From positions 16,312,370 to 16,376,369 of the forward strand of contig NC_054559.1 in assembly GCF_017654505.1 (NCBI RefSeq): a DNA stretch of 64,000 nucleotides, given 5' to 3'. Every line of letters starts with the position of its first letter. Within the stretch, counting starts at the first letter, position 1. A program made the position numbers and the translations under genes. This DNA is from Polyodon spathula (Eukaryota > Chordata > Actinopteri > Acipenseriformes > Polyodontidae). A model generated the notes under the pieces. That model worked only from the letters and a program-made list of their open reading frames with translations. It was not told the origin of the DNA and ran no database searches. Shown here one piece after another: positions 13,401 through 42,710 of this stretch.

Positions 13401-15485
13401 TACCCTGCACAGATACTTATTACGGTACATACCGTGGTCTGCTGAAACACAGACGTAATTTTTAATGACTGAACAAATATTTTCAGGGAGTTATTATTAT
13501 TATTATTATTATTATTAATTAGTCATTTAGCAGACACTTTTATCCAAAGCGACTTAAAGAGACTAGGGGGTGAACTATGCATCACAACTGCTGCTGCAGA
13601 GTCACTTTCAACAGGACCTTGTTTTTATGTTTCATCCAAAAGGGACAACCCCAGTATAGGAGATGGGTTTCATTTAGTGCAAACACCATGTTGAGCAGGC
13701 ATTGCTGTGTGTCTTACCTCACAGTGCTCCCTGTAGAGGATCTGCAGCTTCTTGACATCATTCATGCTGATACCCTCAGGCACTGGAGAGGTTCCAATCT
13801 CAGGGGCCGGGAATTCAGGCAAAACATGGGACACGTCTAACACGAAGAAAAGAAAAAGTTCCAGTCAGGCTTCACATTCAAACAACATTTTTGCATACAA
13901 CGCACTCATTTAATAAATAAGCTCTTAACCATTTCAAATGGTTGAAAGATTGTCTGTCCAGAATCAACAATTATATAAATAACAATGGTATGCCATAAGT
14001 AGTTTTACAAAGAAACCGATGATTTTGAATGAAGGGTTGTGAAATAAATTATCAGAAAACAGAGTGGACTGTTGTGGTTATTTTTACACAAGGGGAATTA
14101 ATATAATACACTGAATAGTGTTTGGAGTGTTGGAGAGGCATCACAGTTTAGATTATTAGAGCAGATTATCAAGTTACTACTAGTCCTGCAAAAAAAACGC
14201 AGCCCTTTGTCAAGGGGTTTCCACATTCTAAACTCATGATTTAGATTTTTTTATTTGCATCTATGTGCGGGAAGGGAGGTGAGGTGCCTCTGTGCAAAAG
14301 TGATGGGACCTCAGAGAGGATACTGTGTCAAACAACATTAAGTAAAACATATACAAATAAAATACTACGTGGCATCATTTAAGGAAACTAAGCAATTAAA
14401 GTTTTATGTCTGGTTTAAAACTGATCCAATTTTAAAGATGGCGAAAAACTATGCAGTGCTAATTAACCTGGTCTAATCAGGGAGAGCTCTAAGCCAGACA
14501 CAAGTTGTTTTTCTTACAAACATTTATGCCACCATATACCAGCCACCACACCAATGCTGCTCACCCTCTTAACAGTACTCATTAGATGAGTCACTTCTCA
14601 TTTGCACATTTTAGAGCCATCTCTGCCTGTTGACAGACAATCCCACAGATTTTTTTTTTCCTAAAATTACCCTTTTTTCTTACTTAATTGTCTATTAAAT
14701 TGTGATATCTGTTGAGCTCATTATAGAGCAATAACCAACAGCCCAAACAGTATTATTGACTTCTGAAAATACACTAACCTTGGTATCCACCAATGTCTTT
14801 AACCTTTAAAAAAAAAAAAAAAAAAAAAAACGACTACAGCTGTCTCTGTAGCTCTTAAATATTTGTTGGAGTGGGAAACTATACATCTTAAGTAACACTA
14901 CAATTCCATATGGAACATAAGCACAACATTGACATATCAGTCTAATGCTGAATGCACATAAGCACCCCTCTTACATATCTACTGACTATTTATTACCATC
15001 CCTTACCAATAAACTGTTGGTGATGCTGACTTTGAGCAGCCACAGATTGTTCTGGGGTTGCTGCTGAATTCTGGGCAGCACCGGCTAAATTATCCCCCAT
15101 GCCATCCACCTTTTGCAGTGGCTTAAACCTGGAGAAAGGCACAGCACAGACCAGTGAGAAAGGTCCTAAACCTGGGATGACAGTCACAAACAGAGAAGGA
15201 TAGCTGACAAAAGCTGCAATCTCTAGCAAAGGCAGCAGATTCAAATTCTAGAAGGAACTGTGATGCCAGCCTCTTAAGGGTTAATGTTACCAGATTAATA
15301 ATACATTTACAGGTTAAAAGATGACAGAAATTGGACAAAATGTCTTAACACACACACAATTCTACTCTATGCATCAGAAAAACCTTGAAGGTCAATAACC
15401 AACTATATAGTAGTCTTTTATAAAACATTAAGAGAAACTCAAAACAGTGGATCATTTCACCTTTTTTTCAGTCCCTTACCTTTGT
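7488..15485 (-). CDS. rfx2: RFX2 transcription factor, 3' eleven coding exons (5' part lost in assembly gap)
   Basis: RFX2 is a winged-helix factor that binds X-box DNA and drives ciliary genes, notably in ciliated cells and spermatogenesis. In transcript order the exons are 15480-15485 (cut by the gap), 15007-15128, 13718-13836, 11610-11722, 10674-10825, 9870-9967, 9488-9637, 8679-8887, 8151-8304, 7845-7887 and 7488-7612. Every junction has consensus borders and the phases are continuous. The visible part covers the conserved B, C and dimerisation regions: VAAQSQHHQQFIDVSHVLPE, DVVMNLQFHFIEKLWQTFW, LNHLAQAARAVLQNTSQINQ, and GSFHLIRLLYDEYMFYLVEH. The tail ends SEPPVKRERIELNHSLQEI, which fits RFX2 rather than RFX1 or RFX3 as I recall them. 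The DNA-binding domain and N-terminal activation region are not in the window. Confidence 0.9.
10104..10324. repeat. Palindromic MITE-like inverted repeat
   Basis: Two nearly perfect arms of about 77 bp face each other around a 65-70 bp spacer. The left arm starts GGGCAAATGTGTGTCTTTTC and the right arm ends with its complement. Homology to the copy at window position 1-62 continues past the right arm to about 10346, so the real element is longer. It lies in an RFX2 intron. Confidence 0.75.
11830..12056 (-). mobile_element. tRNA-derived SINE, minus orientation
   Basis: Read on the minus strand, the head is tRNA-like: GTGGTCCAGTGGTTAAAGTC (box A region) and TCACTGGTTCAAATCC (box B), about 40 bp apart. 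The body is followed by a 3' tail with AAGTGTTTTGTGATGGTGG and CCACTATGAAAGGAGC. It lies in an RFX2 intron. Its body resembles the element at 13517, but the tail differs. Confidence 0.75.
13517..13660 (-). mobile_element. V-SINE-type SINE fragment, minus orientation
   Basis: The minus strand carries TAAGTCGCTTTGGATAAAAG followed by TGTCTGCTAAATGACTAAT, the conserved 3' domain of vertebrate V-SINEs, next to an (ATT)n tail on its 3' side (13492-13516). The upstream body (GAGTCACTTTCAACAGGAC on the plus strand) matches the SINE at 11830. The tRNA head is missing or unrecognisable. It ends within about 60-200 bp of the RFX2 exon at 13718. Confidence 0.7.
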
Positions 15486-15985
15486 NNNNNNNNNNNNNNN
15501 NNNNNNNNNNNNNNNNNNNNNNNNNNNNNNNNNNNNNNNNNNNNNNNNNNNNNNNNNNNNNNNNNNNNNNNNNNNNNNNNNNNNNNNNNNNNNNNNNNNN
15601 NNNNNNNNNNNNNNNNNNNNNNNNNNNNNNNNNNNNNNNNNNNNNNNNNNNNNNNNNNNNNNNNNNNNNNNNNNNNNNNNNNNNNNNNNNNNNNNNNNNN
15701 NNNNNNNNNNNNNNNNNNNNNNNNNNNNNNNNNNNNNNNNNNNNNNNNNNNNNNNNNNNNNNNNNNNNNNNNNNNNNNNNNNNNNNNNNNNNNNNNNNNN
15801 NNNNNNNNNNNNNNNNNNNNNNNNNNNNNNNNNNNNNNNNNNNNNNNNNNNNNNNNNNNNNNNNNNNNNNNNNNNNNNNNNNNNNNNNNNNNNNNNNNNN
15901 NNNNNNNNNNNNNNNNNNNNNNNNNNNNNNNNNNNNNNNNNNNNNNNNNNNNNNNNNNNNNNNNNNNNNNNNNNNNNNNNNNNNN
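15486..15985. other. Assembly gap of exactly 500 Ns
   Basis: The run is exactly 500 bases long, which suggests a placeholder of unknown true size. It splits an RFX2 exon after six visible bases and lies 66 bp before a DAZAP1 exon. All reading frames across it are artefacts. Confidence 0.97.
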
Positions 15986-16051
15986 CTGTGCTTCATCCTG
16001 TGTTGTGTCACGACACCCTGCTACCTTGATTCACTCTTGGTTGTTGGCTAG

Positions 16052-33495
<17,444 letters not shown>

Positions 33496-35085
33496 AGGCA
33501 CGGACACCACAGAGATTTGAACAATAATACGACGTCAGGGAAATAATTCTGTCACAACTGGATTACTGCTGGTATATTTGTATGACCAGGGATTCTGAAT
33601 TTGAGGACTTGGTTTTTTGTGACAATCACATAGCATACTTGATAGAATTTAAATTTGGGAAACAAAAACAAAATCTTTTAATTATTTTTTGTCGTTTTAA
33701 TAATAATATAAAGGGGATGCTCTATTTTGGGGAGTGCAATTTTTAGGATTGATCAGACTGATCCTTCACCCACATCAGCACAAATTCAAACAAACAAAAT
33801 TCTACTGGTCGTAAACGTTAACAGGGTTTCCTGTCTCTATTCAGCTTTAACTCAACTTCAGGGTTTATCATTTTGTGATTATTATTATTATTATTATTAT
33901 TTATTATTATTATTATTATTATTATTTTAATGTTTCTTTTACCATATATTGTAAAACTTTGTTTAAAGATTTAAAAATATATATATACATTTAAAAAGAC
34001 TGCAGTTTTTTAAGAGAATTTTGTACTACCTGTACACTTTGCTTGTTTTTTAATTTAAAGATGTAGATTTCCCTCAGGTGGCTGTTTTTTTTTTTTTTTT
34101 TTTTTTTAGTGCATTTCATGTTAAATGCAAACGATAGAAAAACCCTGGTTTCAATAAAAGATAACCTACATTTTGTTTTAAAAAAAACAAAACAAAAAAA
34201 CACCAAAACGTGGTTTGCGTGTCCGTTTCTAAGAGTAGCTCCGTTTGTATTTTTAATGGGTGATGGTACATTACACACAAACTTGAAGCTTAGTCACACA
34301 CACACATCTAGGCTCTCTTGTCTGTGTATCTGGTCGGGATTATTAATGGCTAGTGTAAATAAAATCCATTCCCTGCCTGAAAGATGAGATGAGACCTCTT
34401 TGGAAACGAGAAGGCTTGTAAACCGGAGACTTAAAACGAAGATATTTTAAGTCCATCAGGTTTTAAAATCCATTTTCCTGGCTTTTAGTAGCTTCTGTGC
34501 CATTTCGTTGGTTTATTTTATCTCTTTGTGCAGTTTAACTTCTCATTTCTAATACATTCTCTGCACTTTTATAAAGGTTTACAAAGTACAACATAGAGAT
34601 TAGCCCTCTGTGTTGGTCTGTGCCTGTAAGTCCATCATGTTTGTATTTTGCAGGACTGAAAGTCAGAGGTCTGTTCTGTTCAATTGGTATACATGTATGC
34701 TGTGCTTTACTGAAACTGCCATAAGCAGGAGATCTGAATGAAACATTTTCTTTGAAAAGGAGACACTAGCAAATTGAGCTTGGGAAGAATGAAAACAATC
34801 TCATGTCAGGTTGTACTGATCAAATGCAAACCCTTTCACCTGCTTTGATACGCTGTTATAGCAGTTATGATGAACTGCAGGTTGTCAGAAATCCTGGTTA
34901 ATTTAATCCTGTTCATATCAACTGTAAATCTTTTGTTCACTTTGTAAACAAAGGGGGGTCTATCACAATAATATAGAAAAAGCTCCAGTACAGTATATGC
35001 ACAAATTGCAAATTGTTACAATTACAGAAAATGTGCTGCTTATAAATGCCGACATAATAAAAGGGTTCCCACGGTACTGCAAGTT
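33496..35085 (+). other. dazap1: Probable DAZAP1 3' UTR
   Basis: T-rich non-coding sequence follows the stop. Candidate AATAAA signals lie at 34153-34158 and 35056-35061, with an (ATT)n tract at 33881-33926 and poly-T at 34087-34107. I cannot tell from sequence which poly(A) site is used. Confidence 0.45.
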
Positions 35086-36880
35086 AAACCTTTACATAAG
35101 TTGTTATATACAATGTATTTGTATTTTAATCACACATTGTAAATGAAAGCACAGCAATTATACAGTCCTGGAGCGATGGCTTTAATTTAAGTCAAATATA
35201 AGAAGTCTAATAATGCTTTAATTTCACTTTGCAAGAATACATTAATCTAGCAGCATGGATCAATGACTCTTCGCCACAAGAGGGCACATTAACCCAATGA
35301 GCAATGCTTTCATACAGAATGTATAGCACAGTTAAGGTTGCCATGTCCGCTGTTTTACCGCGTAATTGGGCTACTTTGAAAAGCCCACGCGGGAATTTTG
35401 TTGCAGTCGCGGGTTTCATTTTTTTTGGCTAATTTGCATCCTTCTGTGGATTTTGGCACTTTAAATTTTTTTACATGCATGGTCCAATAAAAATAAAATA
35501 AAAAATAAAAAGGCCATATAGCACTATTCTCATAATTCACATATTGCAAAGCGGGTCCCCTTTTGTCTGTTTATACAGATCAGCTCAGATCTCACCCAAA
35601 ATATATTAAATTAAACATAAACTTAATTATTTATTGTTATTGGTTTAAAATAGATATGTGTCCAGGTTTATACTGAAGTAGGGCAGTTTAAGGCATTTTA
35701 CAACTCCCGAAAATACAGGAAGTTACATAATTGTGTGTGTGTGTTGTGTTCTTTTTCACTTCATGGAGTTTTGTTTCAGGTTATTCATTGTAGGTTTGCT
35801 GTTTTTTAATCTACATGGTTGTCTTCGTTTTATTATTCGTGGGAAACACTGCAGACCCCCTAAAAAGTAAACCAAAACATCCTCGCGTCATTAAACTGCT
35901 CTTTGCGCCTCTAGGTGCTAATTTCCAGAATCGCCACTGGTTGTTTATTTGTTCCATGTGGTGCAGATTCGATTATCAGAATTTATTGGGTTATACTTTT
36001 GTGTACATTTTAAGTGATAGATTTTTGGCTATCTTTCGGTTGTTTTTTAATCAGCTTTTTCGCTACAGAAGTCACACAGATTTGGCAACCCTGAACACAG
36101 TAAAACTGGTCATATCATATTTTTAAAAGCATGGAGCTAATTTGGGCTATTTGTCAACGCTGATGATAAATATTGCAGTCACTGAAATTATTACATTGTT
36201 TTACGTTGCACACAAGGCATTTATTAAGGTGATCGGGATACAATTTGATCTTCATAAATATTTGCAAAGCTACTAATTTTGTGATGGTTTCACCTACTTC
36301 GCATTGTTTGAAATGTGAGCTGCAGCGTTAAACTAGTCCAGTCTTCAGCTTGTTGTTCAGCAGGACGAGATCTGTTCAATATTAAAAGATTATATTGTTT
36401 GAAGATGACACTGACATAAAAAAAAACACACGCGGAACAAAATAAGAATGATCTTCCTGCAAATATACTCAACAGTACCATTAAAAGGCGAAACAGCTTC
36501 CATGGTAAAGTATTTTTTGTCTGTCGTTCATTTGCAGGCAAAATGTCCATTATGCCTCCCCTCCCCTCCCGTGGCGATGTGATAGTAGAGGATTCCAACA
36601 TTCAGAACTAACAGATGTAGCAAAAACAGAATTCTGGAGCATACTGTGCACAGTGTCACAATACTGTAGTATTTCTCCAACCTTATTCTGACATTGCTGG
36701 TGCCACTACGGTATGCAGAAATACTGTATAGGCTTCCACCTATATTATAAGTAGTAGTAGTATTGGGCTGTAAATACTGTATGAATCTCGTTAAAAAATG
36801 AACTGCAAATAAAGAACAGCGAACAAACAATCGAAGCCGAAGTATTTTTTTTATATCATTCTGGACTGAACTGCTGGCAA
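35086..36880. other. Intergenic, no gene supported
   Basis: No exon-like frame is seen. GGTTGCCA near 35337 and TGGCAACC near 36083 could be ends of a 750 bp hAT-like element, but I could not find an 8-bp duplication. The rest is A/T-rich sequence upstream of the RPS15 promoter. Confidence 0.4.
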
Positions 36881-36883
36881 ATC

Positions 36884-36988
36884 ATGCACCGGATGTGGTT
36901 TCACTGCACTGGCGGAAGTCGGCCCAGGTCCCGCGATATCGAGCACCGCGAGAAAAAGAACGATCCTTTCTGAAGAGATCCTGGCAAA

Positions 36989-36991
<3 letters not shown>
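36884..36991 (+). promoter_or_regulatory. rps15: RPS15 promoter with ETS-like sites and 5'-TOP start
   Basis: ETS/GABP-like cores occur in ACCGGATGTG (about 36887) and GGCGGAAGTC (about 36911). The tract CCTTTC starts near 36965, the pyrimidine stretch at which ribosomal protein mRNAs begin (5' TOP, the target of mTOR-LARP1 control). The start codon context GCAAAATGGTGG resembles a YY1 site, common at this position in ribosomal protein genes. The initiation point itself is inferred. Confidence 0.55.
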
Positions 36992-39616
<2,625 letters not shown>

Positions 39617-39639
39617 AACTACTGCTGTCTCTGTATGTA

Positions 39640-39645
39640 AATAAA
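39640..39645 (+). terminator. rps15: RPS15 poly(A) signal AATAAA
   Basis: An AATAAA hexamer lies 24 bp after the stop codon, giving the very short 3' UTR expected of a ribosomal protein mRNA. Confidence 0.85.
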
Positions 39646-40315
39646 AGAGCGATCCAACCGACTGGCATGCCTCTGTCCCTTATTCCCTTTGCACAGTGCT
39701 GTTGTGCTGGAGGAAATGTCCAGTGTTGCACAGGTTTAATAAGCTGGAAGTGTACTACTGTTTGAATTTCATATTGGCTTGGTGGTTTGGGTTGACTACT
39801 AGCAGTAGTCCCTTTGTTATTGTACATCCTTGGAGTGCAGTGCAATGAAGGTTTTGGTGGAAGTGTTGCAGTAGAACAGTCTACCCTAGCCTAGGAAGAA
39901 GCAGGAAACTTTTTATTTGTATGTATTTCAGCTGCTAATTGGTATTATCCTAATAAGATATTCAAAACTAGCATGGTAGCAGAGTTTTTAAAATATTCTG
40001 GGTTAATGTTGGTGAGTGCTGTCATGTGAACTGGGAAATGCAGTGTTTTAAATACTTTCACTGAAGAGTAAAATGTATTGGCCAAAGTGTGCCATGATCT
40101 TGTATGTTATTGCTTTCAGATTAGTGCTAGGTTAATATGTTTAAAGTAGCAAAGTTTTTAATTTCCAATATATATGTACCCTTATAGAATTTAAATACAG
40201 TACACCCTCGCTGTGACGCCCTTCATTATAACAAACCCTTGGCTATAACGAACCTGGTCCCGGGACCCCAAATAAAGAAAACAAAAAAAGATCATGTAAA
40301 CCCACTCTGTCAACA

Positions 40316-40393
40316 CCCCGGTCCGTGAGCGCGGGATGTCGCCCCGGTCCGTGCGCGCGGGAGATCGCCACGGTCCGTACGCACAGGATGCCA
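40316..40393. repeat. Three tandem copies of a 26 bp GC-rich unit
   Basis: The unit begins CCCCGGTCCGTGAGCGCGGG and recurs at 26 bp spacing with 2-6 changes per copy. It is CpG-rich, unlike the A/T-rich DNA around it, and lies inside the pogo-like element. Confidence 0.8.
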
Positions 40394-40405
40394 CCTTTGG
40401 AACCA

Positions 40406-40575
40406 GTAAGAGTATTAAATGGAAATATATTGATTTTAGGAGCTGATTTTTAATCTGTGGGGGTGGGGGGGAATAAAGCCAAAATTCAAAAATGGATCTG
40501 AAAACCTACATTTTAAAATTGTGTCCTAAACCTGATGCGTTCCTTCTCTTGGTTAAGGTATAGTGTTCAAATCTT
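40406..40575. repeat. Direct repeat block, copy A (inside the pogo-like element)
   Basis: It starts near AGAGTATTAAATGGAAATAT and runs to GTTCAAATCT. It matches 41112-41280 with only scattered differences over about 165 bp. Confidence 0.85.
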
Positions 40576-41111
40576 TGCAAAATCAACTCTTGTTTTAATA
40601 AAAACCCGCGCTGTGTAACAGCCTCCAAAACAAAAATCATTTTTGCTTTAGCAACCATACAAAGCAAAATTAAAGAAAAAAACAAACCAAAAAAAAAGCT
40701 TGAGGGTCTGATTAACTTTTCATGTTTCTGTACTGCATTTTAATTTGAGAACAGTAAAGCAAAGGCAGAATACTGCATACATGAGACCAACAGGTACGTG
40801 TAATTCTACTTGTATTCACCCTCTCCTTAACTTACTCCAACAGTTTATCCTTCATTGTGAATGTCCTTTCGCTATAACAAACCCACTGATCTAACAAACA
40901 AAAGGCTTGGACCCCAGCGGGTTTGTTACAGCGAGGGTGTGCTGTACATTCATATCTATATTAGACAATGGCTCATTTGCTTTAGTTAGATGTTGGTAGT
41001 TATGTGACCTAATACATATCCTCTTATTGACATGTCAATTTCTTTAATGCCAATGGATTGTGACTGCACTGTATACTATTACAGATCCCACAGTAGGTCT
41101 CAGGGAATCAA

Positions 41112-41280
41112 TAAGAGTATTAAATGGAAATATATTGATTTATAGGAGCTGATTTTTAATCTGGGGGTGGGGGGAATAAAGCCAAAATCCAAAAATGGAT
41201 CTGAAAACCTACATTTTAAAATTGTGTCCTAAACCTGATGCGTTCCTTTTCTTGGTTAAGATATATTATTCAAATCTAAT
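41112..41280. repeat. Direct repeat block, copy B (outside the element)
   Basis: This is the second copy of the 40406-40575 block, in the same orientation, about 700 bp downstream and beyond the right terminus of the pogo-like element. No inverted termini flank it. Confidence 0.85.
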
Positions 41281-41596
41281 ACAAAATAGCAGCATGTTTG
41301 TTTTCCCAAATCTGCACCTACACTACAAAATTCACTACTTTTGAGAAATCACGTTGATCCTAACTGTTTTTTTTTGGTCTAGTTGTAATATGTTGTGCAC
41401 TTGGCACCTGCATTTAAATTGTGTTGTCCGATACAATGCCTATCCCCTTAGTGTAGTACTGGTGTGGGTACGGGTTGAAGAATAACTGGTTATTACTTAA
41501 GGAGGTTGGCATGGTTTAAATAAATAAATCCAAGGTCAAGTGCAACTCATTCTGACGTGAGTGTATTTATTGCTGCTGCTTCTCCCCCAAGCAACA

Positions 41597-41602
41597 TTTA
41601 TT
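41597..41602 (-). terminator. Poly(A) signal for the connexin-like gene
   Basis: A minus-strand AATAAA (plus-strand TTTATT) lies about 60 bp past the stop codon, with a second at 41566-41571. This supports a compact, real 3' end. Confidence 0.6.
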
Positions 41603-41662
41603 TCGGGCAGCTCACCATCTAGTTCAAGTTTAAAATACAAGTAGCAATGTGTTGATCTCCGT

Positions 41663-42268
41663 CTATGGTAATATAGCTCCTTTCCCCACAAGCTTCTCTG
41701 AAAGGTACGTCAGTGACCGATAAGCCTCAAAGAAACAAACCAGCAAACTGACTGCTGAACAGCTACAGACCAGGAGAGAGAGGGCGTCGCTCACCCTGGC
41801 GCCTAACACCTTGCACATTACTAAACCCTGGCAAGGGGAGGCGCTGCAGGTTGTCTCGGAGGGCCTGGTGCTGTAGAGCTGATAGGCAATGAGCAGGAAG
41901 AGGCCCTCGATGATAGCCTTGCCCAGGAGACTGAGGAAATGCATGTGGGGCCTGGAATGGAGATATGGTGGACCTGGTTGATGGAGCAATGCGACGGCCA
42001 GCGCGAGAGTGAACAGGAAGATGAGCTGCAGGCAGTACAAATTGAAGGGAGCGATGGGGCTGTGCTGGTCGAAGCAGGCAGCGTGGCAGCCTACCACGCT
42101 GGTATTGCAGAGGAAGCCTCCCTCCCTGTCTCTCCAGGCTGTCTTGCCCTCCAGCACCAGAGTGAGGAGCCTCAGGAGGGTAGCAGTGGAGAGACAGAAC
42201 CGGGACAGGGAGGTGGAGAGCGGACCAGTGCCACTCAGAAGCATTGTGATTCTCTCCGTGTGGAGCAT
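41663..42268 (-). CDS. Divergent short connexin (gap junction protein), 201 residues
   Basis: Connexins form hexameric hemichannels that dock between cells. This one-exon frame has the family layout: TM1 about 21-41, first extracellular loop, TM2 about 74-95, loop, TM3 about 110-132, second extracellular loop, TM4 about 161-182. The first-loop cysteines are C54, C61 and C65 (C-x6-C-x3-C), the same numbers as in connexin 43. The second-loop cysteines are C141, C146 and C152 (C-x4-C-x5-C). Matching stretches are FLCNTSVVGCHAACFD and HSPIAPFNLYCLQLIF. The ATG at 42268 was chosen because it puts C54 in register and follows a splice acceptor (TTTGTTGCAG, boundary 42275), fitting the usual connexin design of a 5'-UTR exon plus one coding exon. 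Odd points: the cytoplasmic loop is only about 14 residues, the tail about 19, and the N terminus lacks the usual Trp. I cannot assign it to a known connexin. Confidence 0.85.
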   Translation of the reverse strand: MLHTERITMLLSGTGPLSTSLSRFCLSTATLLRLLTLVLEGKTAWRDREGGFLCNTSVVGCHAACFDQHSPIAPFNLYCLQLIFLFTLALAVALLHQPGPPYLHSRPHMHFLSLLGKAIIEGLFLLIAYQLYSTRPSETTCSASPCQGLVMCKVLGARVSDALSLLVCSCSAVSLLVCFFEAYRSLTYLSEKLVGKGAILP

Positions 42269-42702
42269 GGCAACCCTGCAACAAAGAGGTGGGGTTCCGG
42301 CTTTCATTACATGATTCGTGTGCTGATGAGAAATATGTGACACTTCAATGTATAATAGCAATAATCAAAATAAGAGAAGTGGCATTTCTCCTTCCAGATC
42401 AGAACAGCATTGCATTCAAGGAAGCTTTCCAGTACGTTATTACAGAAAACAGTGATTGAAACACGAAGCTACTAATATAATAAATGTGTAAAACCAATCA
42501 ACTAATTGTAACGCTCATTAAGGATTAATGTAATTCAAGGTGATCATACTGTTGGTAATGAAGTAAGCAGCCCCAATCGGTCTAGAGAGCCTTGTGAAAA
42601 CACATGCTTCTAGTCTCTGACGTTACAATCTCTTTAACACAACACATCTATTGGTGTACTGTCAGCATCCTCAGAAACTTATAGTAATTGCAGTTTCTGT
42701 TC

Positions 42703-42710
42703 TTTTTATA
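42703..42710 (-). promoter_or_regulatory. Possible TATA box of the connexin-like gene
   Basis: The minus strand reads TATAAAAA about 430 bp upstream of the coding exon's acceptor, leaving room for a small 5'-UTR exon and an intron. No clear donor was identified, so this is tentative. Confidence 0.28.

Larger units (their letters stand above)
40198..40944. mobile_element. Pogo/Tigger-like non-autonomous DNA element
   Basis: The left end CAGTACACCCTCGCTGTGAC pairs with the complement of the right end TACAGCGAGGGTGTGCTG. TA flanks both sides (40196-40197, 40945-40946). Subterminal motifs of the type TATAACAAACCC recur on both sides, as in pogo-class elements. It has no transposase frame. It contains a GC-rich tandem repeat and a 165 bp block that recurs outside the element. 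Confidence 0.7.

Noticed and set aside
35331..36095. Possible hAT element with GGTTGCCA-type ends
   Set aside because: Terminal similarity is about 10 bp and no 8-bp target duplication was found.
41763..42340. Other long frames on both strands over the connexin exon
   Set aside because: They are out of frame with the cysteine and membrane pattern, and their composition (Arg/Pro/His-rich) is that of shadow frames.
42269..42361. Upstream 31-codon extension of the connexin frame
   Set aside because: It lies before a good splice acceptor and would put the first cysteine at 85 rather than the family position 54.
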